The notes under the pieces are model-generated. The model was not told the DNA's origin, made no database searches, and saw nothing but the letters and a program-made list of their open reading frames with translations. Of a stretch of 37,828 nt of DNA, positions 9,801 to 17,286 are shown one piece after another. Origin of the DNA: Deltaproteobacteria bacterium (GTDB lineage Bacteria; Desulfobacterota; GWC2-55-46; JAJCZF01); assembly GCA_029262475.1 (NCBI GenBank), contig JAJCZG010000024.1, positions 1 to 37,828 of the forward strand, read 5' to 3'. The position numbers and the translations under genes were made by a program. Position 1 is the first letter of the stretch, and every line of letters begins with the position of its first letter.

Positions 9801-10554
9801 TTGTTTGTCGAGCTTGGAGAGACACACGCATTACCTTAACTGGGAACTTATAATGGTGGACAACGCATCGACAGATGGCACGTCGGCATATCTTAAGGAT
9901 TACGCTGCTCGCCATAACCATGTCAAAATCGTTCTTAACGAGAAGAACCTTGGCTTTTCAGCAGGGAACAACGTCGGCTTGCGTGAGGCAGAGGGGGAGT
10001 ACCTCGTCATACTTAACAATGACACTTATGTTACCGATGGTTGGATGCTGGGCCTTATTCGCCACCTGAGAAAACGCCCTGATATAGGTCTTATCGGACC
10101 GGTCACAAACAACATAGGCAATGAAGCCCGGATAGAAATCCATTACGCTAACATGGAGGAGATGTCCGAGCAGGCCCAGCGCTATACGTCGGCACACCCG
10201 AGAGAATCATTTTATAATAATACATTGGGATTCTTCTGCGTTGCAATGAGCCATAAGGTCTATGAGAAAGTCGGCCCTATGGACGAGGCTTTTGGACTAG
10301 GCTTTTTCGAGGACGATGATTATTGCAGACGAGTGCACGAGGCCGGGTTCAAGGTGGCGGTGTCGGAAGATGTATTCGTTCACCACCATCTCTCCGGGTC
10401 CTTTGACCTGCTGAATGATGGTGAGAGGCAGAGGCTTTTTGAGAAAAACAAAAAGATATACGAGGAAAAATGGGGTACGTGGGTGCCGCATAAATATAGA
10501 GAAGAAGAGTGGTCTCAACGTAATGCTTTATCTCCAAAGACGCCACTGCAATAA
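6850..10554 (+). CDS. Multidomain fusion: sulfotransferase-like + coiled-coil repeats + GT4-like + GT2 glycosyltransferase
   Basis: A 1234-residue protein with four parts. (1) Residues 1-300 are sulfotransferase-like, with the PAPS loop GMHRSGTST (10-18) and the 3'-phosphate segment RNPLDVARSL (148-157). (2) Residues about 300-481 are a charged coiled coil made of four 42-residue repeats. (3) Residues about 598-960 resemble a GT4-type transferase (FPVIDWYFRIQRPQHLARE, VGYYGAIAEWFDLDL, NPVKVYEYCAAGKPVV). (4) Residues 967 to about 1210 are a GT2 domain with VSVIVLTYNN, DNAST (from D1004), NND (1056-1058) and an acidic FFEDDDY (from about 1152). There is no signal peptide, so it probably works at the cytoplasmic face. 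Inference: it couples sugar transfer with sulfation of the same glycan, the coiled coil acting as a ruler or oligomeriser. The ATG at 6850 follows GAGAG. Confidence 0.85.
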   Translation: MKSRAICVLGMHRSGTSTVARMINLLGVYLGEEIDIASPTSKNIKEFQKRHPDNPTGFWEHRAIIDFHDRLLDRLESRWDATVPLSESWHLSEEVMPFRAELVDLVSKHFSGHKLWAWKDPRSNILLKLWKDVLGEFGIELSCVFAVRNPLDVARSLNKRDGFPLDKGYGIWINYLMTALQETVDMPTAFVLYDNVLVDWEKELRKCSRKLQIGWPKSDRVLRAKMHSFVRNDLCHSASGINDLYDNNAPYPVIELYKEILNSLDNLSMTKDAVIKLSKEFLTYSRFFHFDIKASFNLQKTVPNLKEAVKEKEDHLVALNASVMEKEACIEGLESSIDERDSQIESLKKSAREMDGHLVALNASVMEKEVCIEGLESSIDERDSQIESLKKSAREMEDHLVALNASIMEKEACIEGLESSIGERDSQIESLKEAVRKKDDYLVALDASVMEKKAYIEGLESSIGERDSQIGSLNETVREKDILLAHIYNSHGWKALLLYYKSRDLVLPVGSRWRKTVKFFFLLPNMITGLNIKKSIWYFKKHGLKNFIGKAREKVKKKITGEAEMRGPAMMARSPLTVDLHATQAEVSSLIEAITNVKREQYDILVFPVIDWYFRIQRPQHLAREMGKLGYRVIYLSTTFYESDNPTFRIMESPEENVFIVQLGFPGPHPRIYIDRPEEQHLQYLSGALLDLYSRCGIKAAIGIVNLPFWRGVVESLPATLLVYDCMDYHAGFSTNSDAMLGEEELLLKSADLVITASAKLSKMVANEADNVLIRNAGEIDFFAKQPESLKIGTHRPVVGYYGAIAEWFDLDLVIKAARHYPEWNFVLVGAVTDQDTEEAASLPNVRFTGEVPYKDLPGYLYAFDVCMIPFKICELTLCTNPVKVYEYCAAGKPVVSSSMPELMEIDDIVYVADGCIEFIEKLALAMKEVREEKNGPLATRRAQWARQNDWHERSSLLHETIKSAFPKVSVIVLTYNNLGFTQACLSSLERHTHYLNWELIMVDNASTDGTSAYLKDYAARHNHVKIVLNEKNLGFSAGNNVGLREAEGEYLVILNNDTYVTDGWMLGLIRHLRKRPDIGLIGPVTNNIGNEARIEIHYANMEEMSEQAQRYTSAHPRESFYNNTLGFFCVAMSHKVYEKVGPMDEAFGLGFFEDDDYCRRVHEAGFKVAVSEDVFVHHHLSGSFDLLNDGERQRLFEKNKKIYEEKWGTWVPHKYREEEWSQRNALSPKTPLQ
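7792..8295 (+). repeat. Four in-frame 126-bp tandem repeats encoding a coiled coil
   Basis: Units begin at 7792, 7918, 8044 and 8170, each exactly 126 bp (42 codons). The coded unit is HLVALNASVMEKEACIEGLE, then SSIDERDSQIESLKKSAREM plus two residues. Units 1-3 are nearly identical at the DNA level and unit 4 is more diverged. This points to recent duplication from one end. Because the period is a multiple of three, gain or loss of units would change coiled-coil length without breaking the protein. Confidence 0.95.
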
Positions 10555-10807
10555 TGAAGTGTAGCACCTGAGGTAGCGGTAAGTAATCTACCACTCTAAG
10601 TGTCTATGAAGATGTCCATATTGAGCGTTGCATTAACGAGAATGTAAACGGGCTTCCCTGTTTGTATAATTAGCGATGGCGAGATTGCACGCATCGAATA
10701 TTTGATCATAACAGACCTAGAAAGCATCGTGACTTTAGAAAGAACTTGTCGAAGTAGCTGCTTCATTCGTTGCACTTTGAATTTGAATCTAGGAGAGAAA
10801 CTTTAAG

Positions 10808-12589
10808 ATGAAAAAACGTATTGTTATTGTCCATAACCATTTGTTCAAAAATGCAGGTTCGACGATCGATTGGGCTTTGCAAAAGAATTTTGGAAAATGT
10901 TTTATAGATCATCGTGATAACAATAATATGCGTAAGGGAGCGGATTATCTTGGGTTATATCTTATGGAAAATCCTAAGATTAAAGCACTATCAACGCATC
11001 ACTTGACACTTCCTTTGCCAAATTTAGATGATACTATTCTTCCTCAAATTATGATGTTCCGTGATCCGCTTGAACGTGTTACATCTGTATACAACTTTGA
11101 AAAAAAGCAAATAGATGCCGTAACACCAGGAGCAATTCATGCACGAAAATTTAATCTGAAGGAATATGTCGAGTGGCGCATGAAGCCTGATGTAGGAGAG
11201 ACTATCAGAAACTTTTATGCAAATAGATGCCTACCACCTCGTAAACAAAGGAAAGAGCCGTTCTCAGAAAATGAAATATTAGATGCCAAAAAATTTATTT
11301 CCTCCATTGAAATGTTGGGACTAGTAGAGCAGTTTGACGAAAGCATGGTTGTATTTGAAGAGTTTTTAAAAGAGTGTAATCCCTATATTGACTTATCTTA
11401 CGTGCTCCAGAATGTCGGCCAGCATATAGACGAATCCAGAGATGAAAGAATCAAAAAACTCAGAGACGCAGTTGGAGAAGAGACTTTTAAGGTCTTAAAG
11501 GAAAAGAATAAGGAAGATATTGATTTGTATAATTATGTTAAAAAGGAATTCAAGTTAAGAGTTTCTAAAATTTCTAATTTTAATGAAAAACTACAGTCAT
11601 TCCGAAAACGATGTAAAGAACAGCATCCGAAGAGTAGTGGTGTGCTTGATAAAATAAATATCTTAACTGAGAATAAATTTATTCAGAAGGTCAAAGGAAA
11701 ACTCTGGACTAGTGTTGAGGAGCGTAGAAGGATGCAACAACAGGGGGTTAACATCATACCTGCAAATTTCTATTCGAACATTCCTTCAATAGATGATGTT
11801 GAGAATTCTTTCGAGTACGCAAACACTAAGTCCGATGGCGTCTACAACGCATCAGGGATTTTTAATCATGAGAAAATGACAGAATTCATTGAGGAATTCT
11901 CAATTTATTCTTCCGAGTTTTCACCTCCTATTGAAGCTGGTGGCGATTCTCGGAAAAATCAATTTTTCTGGAAAAACCCAGCATTCTCATACTCAGATGC
12001 AATGGCTTATTATTGTATGATCAGACATTTTAAGCCAGATAGGATAATGGAGATTGGCTCCGGTTATTCAACATTGGTAGCAGATGAGGCGCTAAGTCGA
12101 AATGGAAAAGGAAAATTGATGTTAATAGAACCCTTTCCGAAAGAGTTTTTGCACGAAATTAAATCGGTAGAAAATATAATACAGAAATTTGTTCAAGAGA
12201 TAGATCTTGCCGAGATGATTTCTCTAGTTGAGTCGTGTGATATGTGGTTCATTGATTCCACGCATACGGTTAAAATTGGAAGTGACTGTCTGTATATTTA
12301 CCTTAAAATTATGCCAGAAATCAAGAAAGACATCGTAGTTCATGTACATGACATTTTCCTTCCCTTCCCTCCACCTAAGACATGGCCATTGGATCATCAC
12401 ATCTATTGGACAGAACAATATCTCTTGTACGCTTATATGCTCGATAACCCAAAGATTGAGATGCTTTTTGGAAGCGCTTACGCCCATAATTGTTTGCCGG
12501 AAGCGACAGAGAAACTTATGAAGGGAAAGTACCCAAGCGGTGGTGGCTCTGTTTGGTTTAAATTGATGGGAGAAAAATGTGGCCATTAA
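10808..12589 (+). CDS. Fusion of sulfotransferase-like domain and class I methyltransferase
   Basis: A 593-residue protein. The N-terminus (about 1-240) looks like a Sulfotransfer_2-type domain: VHNHLFKNAGSTIDWAL (8-24) corresponds to the PAPS-binding loop, and FRDPLERVTSVYNF (84-97) to the 3'-phosphate-binding R-x-P segment. A polar linker (about 250-330) contains ILTENKFIQKVKGKL. The C-terminal part is a SAM methyltransferase with IMEIGSGYST (motif I, 413-422), LMLIEPFP, MWFIDSTHTV and VVHVHDIFLPFP, the Methyltransf_24 pattern. The likely role is sulfation plus methylation of the glycan, as an inference from domains and neighbours. The ATG at 10808 follows AGGAGA (10791-10796). The gene is AT-rich, unlike the housekeeping part of the window. 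Confidence 0.8.
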   Translation: MKKRIVIVHNHLFKNAGSTIDWALQKNFGKCFIDHRDNNNMRKGADYLGLYLMENPKIKALSTHHLTLPLPNLDDTILPQIMMFRDPLERVTSVYNFEKKQIDAVTPGAIHARKFNLKEYVEWRMKPDVGETIRNFYANRCLPPRKQRKEPFSENEILDAKKFISSIEMLGLVEQFDESMVVFEEFLKECNPYIDLSYVLQNVGQHIDESRDERIKKLRDAVGEETFKVLKEKNKEDIDLYNYVKKEFKLRVSKISNFNEKLQSFRKRCKEQHPKSSGVLDKINILTENKFIQKVKGKLWTSVEERRRMQQQGVNIIPANFYSNIPSIDDVENSFEYANTKSDGVYNASGIFNHEKMTEFIEEFSIYSSEFSPPIEAGGDSRKNQFFWKNPAFSYSDAMAYYCMIRHFKPDRIMEIGSGYSTLVADEALSRNGKGKLMLIEPFPKEFLHEIKSVENIIQKFVQEIDLAEMISLVESCDMWFIDSTHTVKIGSDCLYIYLKIMPEIKKDIVVHVHDIFLPFPPPKTWPLDHHIYWTEQYLLYAYMLDNPKIEMLFGSAYAHNCLPEATEKLMKGKYPSGGGSVWFKLMGEKCGH

Positions 12590-12687
12590 TTGTTAGAGCT
12601 TTGATATGAAAGAATCTCACCCGAAGTTCTTACTACTGCAATGAAAGTAAATGACAACTTCCGGTTAAACCCATAAAGGAAAAGAAA

Positions 12688-14829
12688 ATGGCGAACTTTT
12701 TTTTAGCCTCCTTACCACTGCTGGTCCCCAACGTACGCTACTACCCTGCGTCTTATGTATATTCGATCATTAAGGGGGCAGCATGGCAATGCAAGTATGT
12801 GGACTTCAATCAATTGATATTCGAGTTGACTCCAGCAGAGCTGAAAAAGGACTGGAAGAACCATGCCTTCAACAGGATGATGGAAATCGTCAACGACGAT
12901 GAAAAGTTTGAAGAGCAATTCCAGTTTGCTGACCAATTTATGCGAGAGAAACTTTCGCAAGAGTTCAATAAGGTTAACTACGATTTGATTGGCGTAAGTC
13001 TTTATAATAGCTGTCGCCGTTTCTCCAGTATGTTTTTGCGAACTCTCCGGGAGTTAGACATACAGGCCCCGGTAATCTTTGGCGGTCCTGACTGCTTTCC
13101 TGCATGGCACAATATAAATTACTTAACAGAGCATAAGTATACCCCAGATATTGTGTTCTCAGGAGAGGGCGAGATAGCATTTCCAGAATTTTTAAAGGAA
13201 TATGAGCGAACACGAGATATAAAGACAAGGATTGGGGGGTTTGCGTACAAAGATGATTCGGGCAACGTTGTCAACAATCCTCTAGGAGCCCCTCCGAAAC
13301 TGGAGGAACTGAAAATTATTGCCGACTACGGCGCTTATACCGACCCTGCTATATATCCAAACCAGACCATCAACACCTTTACGAGCCGAGGCTGCGTTAT
13401 CAAATGTAAATTCTGTACTGAGTGGTTGATCACTGCTCCGTATCGCAGACGTAACCAGAATGTAGTCGTTGAAGAACTCATTAACACTAGAAAGTATCTT
13501 CCAGACAGCCACAATCTATGGTTACTAGACTCGAACCTAAATCTTTCTGAAAGGCATGTTGTTAACTTTTCTAAAACTCTCCTAAAAGCAAATATGGATA
13601 TCCAATGGCGTTCCATGGCATCTTTCAGGGCGCAAATGTCTGATGATGCTTTATCGCTCATGAAAAGATCCGGATGCGTTGAATTAATGTTGGGACTTGA
13701 GTCGGCGAGCCAACCGGTTCTAGATTATATGAATAAGCGCTTCGATATCAATCTGGCAGTGGATACGCTTGCTAAGTATCAGAAACATGGCATTAAAATA
13801 AGAATGCCCATTATGAACGGATTCCCTGGTGAATTCACGAACGACTTTCTCACTACCAGTGCTTTCATATTGACTTATGGAAGTAATGACGCTCTGTCCT
13901 TTTCCTACTCTAACAAGTGCATGGTATTCGAGAAGGCAGAGCTTGATCAACACCCAGAAGACTTCTACATTGATATTTCGAGCAGGACGAAATCACCTGA
14001 CGCTTTTCAGCTTTTGGACGGACTTAACACTTCGCCTGTACGTACAATTCGAATGCTGTTAAATATGTTCTGTATAGGGACGTCGGTTAAACGGCGAGGA
14101 AACTACAATTTTGATGAGTTCAAGACATTAAAAACTCTGAATTTCAATAACTTGAGTGTTGCAATGGAGCTGGCTCAGATAATCTATCAATTAGGAAGGT
14201 TGACAAACAGTTCGCAAGAAGCGTTGTTTCTGCTTAATCGAGAAGATGTGCAGACTGAGGATAAGAACATTGTTGCTGTGAATGCAGGGAGAGTCAGTTT
14301 TCTTCAAAATGCCATACCAGGGCTGTGTCTCAAGAATTGGCTAATTTATGAGAAGAATAGCGACGAGCTAAAGGAGAGTACCATGCATTTCATACAGCAG
14401 AAGTACCGCCTCTTGGCTGATAGCTTGGAATTAACCGAGAATCTTGATTTTAAGGATTTCAGAAATAGACTGTTTCAGATCGACGATTACAAACTAGAAA
14501 GGGGCGATATTAGCGAGCTTCACTTAGCTAAGGTTCACTCAACTCTCGGAGATGGGGGGGGATTCCTGATCATCAATGGCTATACAGCAAATTTTGATAA
14601 AAAAATCATGGTCAGCAAGGTTCTGATAAAAACAAAAGATAACATCATAGAATTACATTGCGGTGCTCATAGCCCAGAAGGTGCCAAGACATATCTTTTT
14701 CCAGGTAGTGAGTATTCGGGTTTTTGGGGGAAGGTAAAAAAATCTTACCTCGATAACAATAAGTTAGAGATCATGGTAGTCTACAATGATCAAACAGTAA
14801 AGGTCTATGAGTTAGATGTAGCATTCTAA
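12688..14829 (+). CDS. B12-binding-type radical SAM protein
   Basis: The 713-residue protein has an N-terminal cobalamin-binding-like Rossmann region (about 90-170: YDLIGVSLYNSCRRFSSMF, VIFGGPDCFP, DIVFSGEGEIAFPEFL). The radical SAM core follows, with the Cys triad C236-x3-C240-x2-C243 in TSRGCVIKCKFCTEW and the supporting segment VELMLGLESASQPVLDYMNK. The DxHxxG motif of base-off B12 binding is not present, as in many members. The last about 200 residues are unassigned. Relatives perform methylations and other radical chemistry on unactivated carbons in antibiotics, lipids and glycans. Its place between modifying enzymes and wecB suggests sugar or lipid modification, but the substrate is unknown. 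The ATG is preceded by AAAGGAAAAG. Confidence 0.82.
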   Translation: MANFFLASLPLLVPNVRYYPASYVYSIIKGAAWQCKYVDFNQLIFELTPAELKKDWKNHAFNRMMEIVNDDEKFEEQFQFADQFMREKLSQEFNKVNYDLIGVSLYNSCRRFSSMFLRTLRELDIQAPVIFGGPDCFPAWHNINYLTEHKYTPDIVFSGEGEIAFPEFLKEYERTRDIKTRIGGFAYKDDSGNVVNNPLGAPPKLEELKIIADYGAYTDPAIYPNQTINTFTSRGCVIKCKFCTEWLITAPYRRRNQNVVVEELINTRKYLPDSHNLWLLDSNLNLSERHVVNFSKTLLKANMDIQWRSMASFRAQMSDDALSLMKRSGCVELMLGLESASQPVLDYMNKRFDINLAVDTLAKYQKHGIKIRMPIMNGFPGEFTNDFLTTSAFILTYGSNDALSFSYSNKCMVFEKAELDQHPEDFYIDISSRTKSPDAFQLLDGLNTSPVRTIRMLLNMFCIGTSVKRRGNYNFDEFKTLKTLNFNNLSVAMELAQIIYQLGRLTNSSQEALFLLNREDVQTEDKNIVAVNAGRVSFLQNAIPGLCLKNWLIYEKNSDELKESTMHFIQQKYRLLADSLELTENLDFKDFRNRLFQIDDYKLERGDISELHLAKVHSTLGDGGGFLIINGYTANFDKKIMVSKVLIKTKDNIIELHCGAHSPEGAKTYLFPGSEYSGFWGKVKKSYLDNNKLEIMVVYNDQTVKVYELDVAF

Positions 14830-14870
14830 CTTGATTGATGATCGGAGGGGCTCTCATTCGCAGAAGATAG

Positions 14871-15050
14871 CAGGCCCATTTTATTGCACAGTCTGGCCAC
14901 GTTCAAATAGAGGGCGAAAGGTTGAGGGGTCGAAAATTAGATAAAACTCCTAATTTAACTGACACTGGGTTTATTCAAAAGGTCAAAGAAAAACTACAGA
15001 CTAGGTTCAAGGGGCATCGAAGTAATATGTTATATCCAGAAGGGGTTTAA
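14871..15050 (+). pseudogene. 3' remnant of a gene sharing the linker of the sulfotransferase-methyltransferase protein
   Basis: The open frame from 14871 to a TAA at 15048-15050 ends with KLDKTPNLTDTGFIQKVKEK and then LQTRFKGHR. The fusion protein coded at 10808-12589 contains VLDKINILTENKFIQKVKGK and then LWTSVEERRR in its linker. The two share the frame LDK-x4-LT-x3-FIQKVK-x-KL, and the DNA around 11680-11735 and 14965-15020 is clearly alike. There is no start codon and no recognisable upstream domain, so this is the tail of a lost paralogue. Its TAA overlaps the wecB ATG by one base (TAATG), a junction that still may couple translation if the fragment is translated. Confidence 0.6.
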
Positions 15051-16165
15051 TGAAAATACTATTTATATTCGGCACTCGACCCGAGGCCATAAAGATGGCA
15101 CCTCTGATTAAGACGTTCCAGAAACACCAGGAACTGTTTGACATAAAGGTATGCGTGACTGCACAGCACAGGGAAATGCTCGACCAGGTGCTGGAGTTTT
15201 TCAATATTGTACCCGACTATGATTTTAACCTTATGACACCTGACCAGTCGCTCTTTGATGTAACGTCTGATGGATTGAAGGGACTTGATGTAGTTTTGTC
15301 CGAATTCAAGCCCGATCTGCTTTTTGTCCAGGGCGACACTACAACAGCTTTTATAGGGGCCCTTGCAGGATATTATAAAAAAACAAAAGTAGCCCATTTG
15401 GAGGCTGGATTGAGAAGCGGTGATCGTTGGTCGCCATTTCCGGAAGAAATTAATAGAACATTGGCAGGACATCTTGCGGATTTTCATTTCGCACCTACCA
15501 ATAATGCGGCTATGAATCTGGCCAATGAGGGAATAAAGGAGAACGTATGGGTAGTTGGCAATACGGTGATAGATGCCTTGTTTCTCGGACTCAGCATTGT
15601 AAAAGATCGGTGCGAGAAAACCTTTTTCGATTTTTTCGATTATATAGATTTCTCAAGAAAGATCATACTTGTCACAGGACATAGAAGAGAGAGTTTTGGA
15701 AAGCCTTTCGAAGACATCTGCCACGCCCTGAAGCAAATTGCCAGCCAGTTTGACGTGCAGATAGTTTACCCCGTTCACCTAAATCCTAATATCAGAAAGC
15801 CGGTGAACACCATTCTTCAAGGCCACAAGAATATTCATCTTATAGAACCGCTGGATTATCCCTTTCTTATATGGCTGATGGAAAAGTCTTATCTTGTCCT
15901 GACCGACTCTGGGGGCATACAAGAAGAAGCTCCCTCTCTTGGCAAACCGGTTCTTGTTATGCGGGACGTTACCGAACGCATAGAAGGAATAAAGGCTGGG
16001 ACTACAAGACTTGTTGGGACTGGTAAAGATAAGATCGTAGAAGAGGTAACAACATTATTGAGAGATCGACAGGCATATGATTTGATGGCAAAATTTGTAA
16101 ATCCTTATGGAGACGGTAATTCCTCCAGAAGAATATTAGACATAATAAAGAGAAGTCCGCTTTGA
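15050..16165 (+). CDS. wecB: UDP-N-acetylglucosamine 2-epimerase (non-hydrolysing)
   Basis: It interconverts UDP-GlcNAc and UDP-ManNAc in the cytoplasm, feeding ManNAc-type sugars into surface glycans. All 371 residues align with the usual family length. Clear motifs are FGTRPEAIKMAPL (7-19), VTAQHREMLDQ, FVQGDTTTAF, HLEAGLRSGDRWSPFPEEINR, VTGHRRESFG, YPVHLNPNIRKPV and LTDSGGIQEEAPSLGKPVLV followed by MRDVTERIEG. Asp and Glu residues of the QGD, EAG and PEE motifs, needed for anti-elimination of UDP, are all present. It starts at an ATG overlapping the preceding fragment's stop, and its own stop overlaps the next gene's TTG start by 4 bases (TTGA). It is thus part of a tight wecB-GT4 unit. 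Confidence 0.95.
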   Translation: MKILFIFGTRPEAIKMAPLIKTFQKHQELFDIKVCVTAQHREMLDQVLEFFNIVPDYDFNLMTPDQSLFDVTSDGLKGLDVVLSEFKPDLLFVQGDTTTAFIGALAGYYKKTKVAHLEAGLRSGDRWSPFPEEINRTLAGHLADFHFAPTNNAAMNLANEGIKENVWVVGNTVIDALFLGLSIVKDRCEKTFFDFFDYIDFSRKIILVTGHRRESFGKPFEDICHALKQIASQFDVQIVYPVHLNPNIRKPVNTILQGHKNIHLIEPLDYPFLIWLMEKSYLVLTDSGGIQEEAPSLGKPVLVMRDVTERIEGIKAGTTRLVGTGKDKIVEEVTTLLRDRQAYDLMAKFVNPYGDGNSSRRILDIIKRSPL

Positions 16166-17265
16166 AGATAATTTACTTTGCACCTATTGACTGGGACTTT
16201 ATCTCTCAAAGACCTCAACACATCGCCAAAAGGCTTTCTAAGGATTTATCTGAATTTATCTATATTCAGCCCTTCGGCTTAAGAAACCTGAAGCTATCTG
16301 ACTTTCACAGGATAATAAAAAGACTTGCTGCCCTTTTTAGGCAGAAGTCTACAAAAAAAATTCAGATCAAAAATTGTTTTTTCATTCCAATAATTGACCA
16401 ACGAATTCAAAAAATAAATACAATTCTACTGAAAAGACAAATTAGAAAGCTTGCAGACAATAAAACCATTATTTGGGTGGCATTACCATCTGTAGTTATG
16501 CCAGACCTGTTGAGTGACTTGTCTTACAAGGCATTAGTATATGAAATGATGGATGATTTTCCTGAGATACATTCCTCAAAAGCTGACATGATAAGAAAAA
16601 CGGAGACATGGTTAGTAAATAAGGCCGATATGATTATAACAACATCACATGAATTGCAAAAGAAGGCAATCGATATTAATAGTGAAAAGGATGTCGAGCT
16701 CATAGGTAATGGTGTCGATTATGATTTTTTTTGCAATGCGGTATCACAAAAACCAGCCGAGTTGGAAGGAATGAATCAAACGGTTGGATACATCGGGACC
16801 ATAGAGGATTGGATAGATTTTGATACTATTGCTTATATTGCCAATCAAAGGGAAGATCTGGACTTTGTTTTTGTCGGCCCTATACGAGTGCAGGATGTGC
16901 CCGTCAATAAAAACATTCATTTTCTTGGGCTAAGAAATTATGAAGAGATACCATTTTACTGTAGATCTTTCGATGTCTGCATAATTCCTTTTAAAATCTC
17001 TGCTTTTGCTGATAGTATTAACCCTGTAAAGCTATATGAGTATTTTTCTTTAGGCAAGGCGGTTGTTGCCTATGAGATGAAGGAACTCAAACCTTTTGGG
17101 GACTTACTATATTTGGCCAGTGATAAACATGAATTCCTTCAGCAATTGGATATGGCCTTGCATGAAAACGACGCCTCTATCAAACAGAAGCGAAAGGAGA
17201 TTGCAAAGCAACATGACTGGTCAATAAAGACGAATGAAATAATACATGCTTTCTCAAAATTTTAA
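16162..17265 (+). CDS. GT4-like glycosyltransferase, paralogue of the central domain of the large fusion
   Basis: The protein has 367 residues with a GT-B fold. It shows the N-terminal FAPIDWDFISQRPQHIAKRL and middle VGYIGTIEDWIDFDT segments. At the C-terminus are FLGLRNYEEIPFYCRSFDVC, IIPFKIS and NPVKLYEYFSLGKAVVAYEM, whose E in KLYEY is the family's nucleotide-sugar contact. The same blocks in the same order occur in residues 600-960 of the protein coded at 6850-10554, so the two are paralogous. It most likely transfers a sugar to the lipid-linked glycan on the cytoplasmic side. The TTG start at 16162 overlaps the wecB stop by 4 bases and has AGAGAAG just upstream. Codon usage is AT-rich. 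Confidence 0.85.
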   Translation: MKIIYFAPIDWDFISQRPQHIAKRLSKDLSEFIYIQPFGLRNLKLSDFHRIIKRLAALFRQKSTKKIQIKNCFFIPIIDQRIQKINTILLKRQIRKLADNKTIIWVALPSVVMPDLLSDLSYKALVYEMMDDFPEIHSSKADMIRKTETWLVNKADMIITTSHELQKKAIDINSEKDVELIGNGVDYDFFCNAVSQKPAELEGMNQTVGYIGTIEDWIDFDTIAYIANQREDLDFVFVGPIRVQDVPVNKNIHFLGLRNYEEIPFYCRSFDVCIIPFKISAFADSINPVKLYEYFSLGKAVVAYEMKELKPFGDLLYLASDKHEFLQQLDMALHENDASIKQKRKEIAKQHDWSIKTNEIIHAFSKF

Positions 17266-17286
17266 CCTCAGAATAATCTTTTTGAT

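Noticed and set aside
10565-10580. JUMPstart/ops-like element (GAGGTAGCGGTAAG)
   Set aside because: It only partly matches the ops core GGCGGTAGC and lies in mid-cluster rather than in the leader of the operon.
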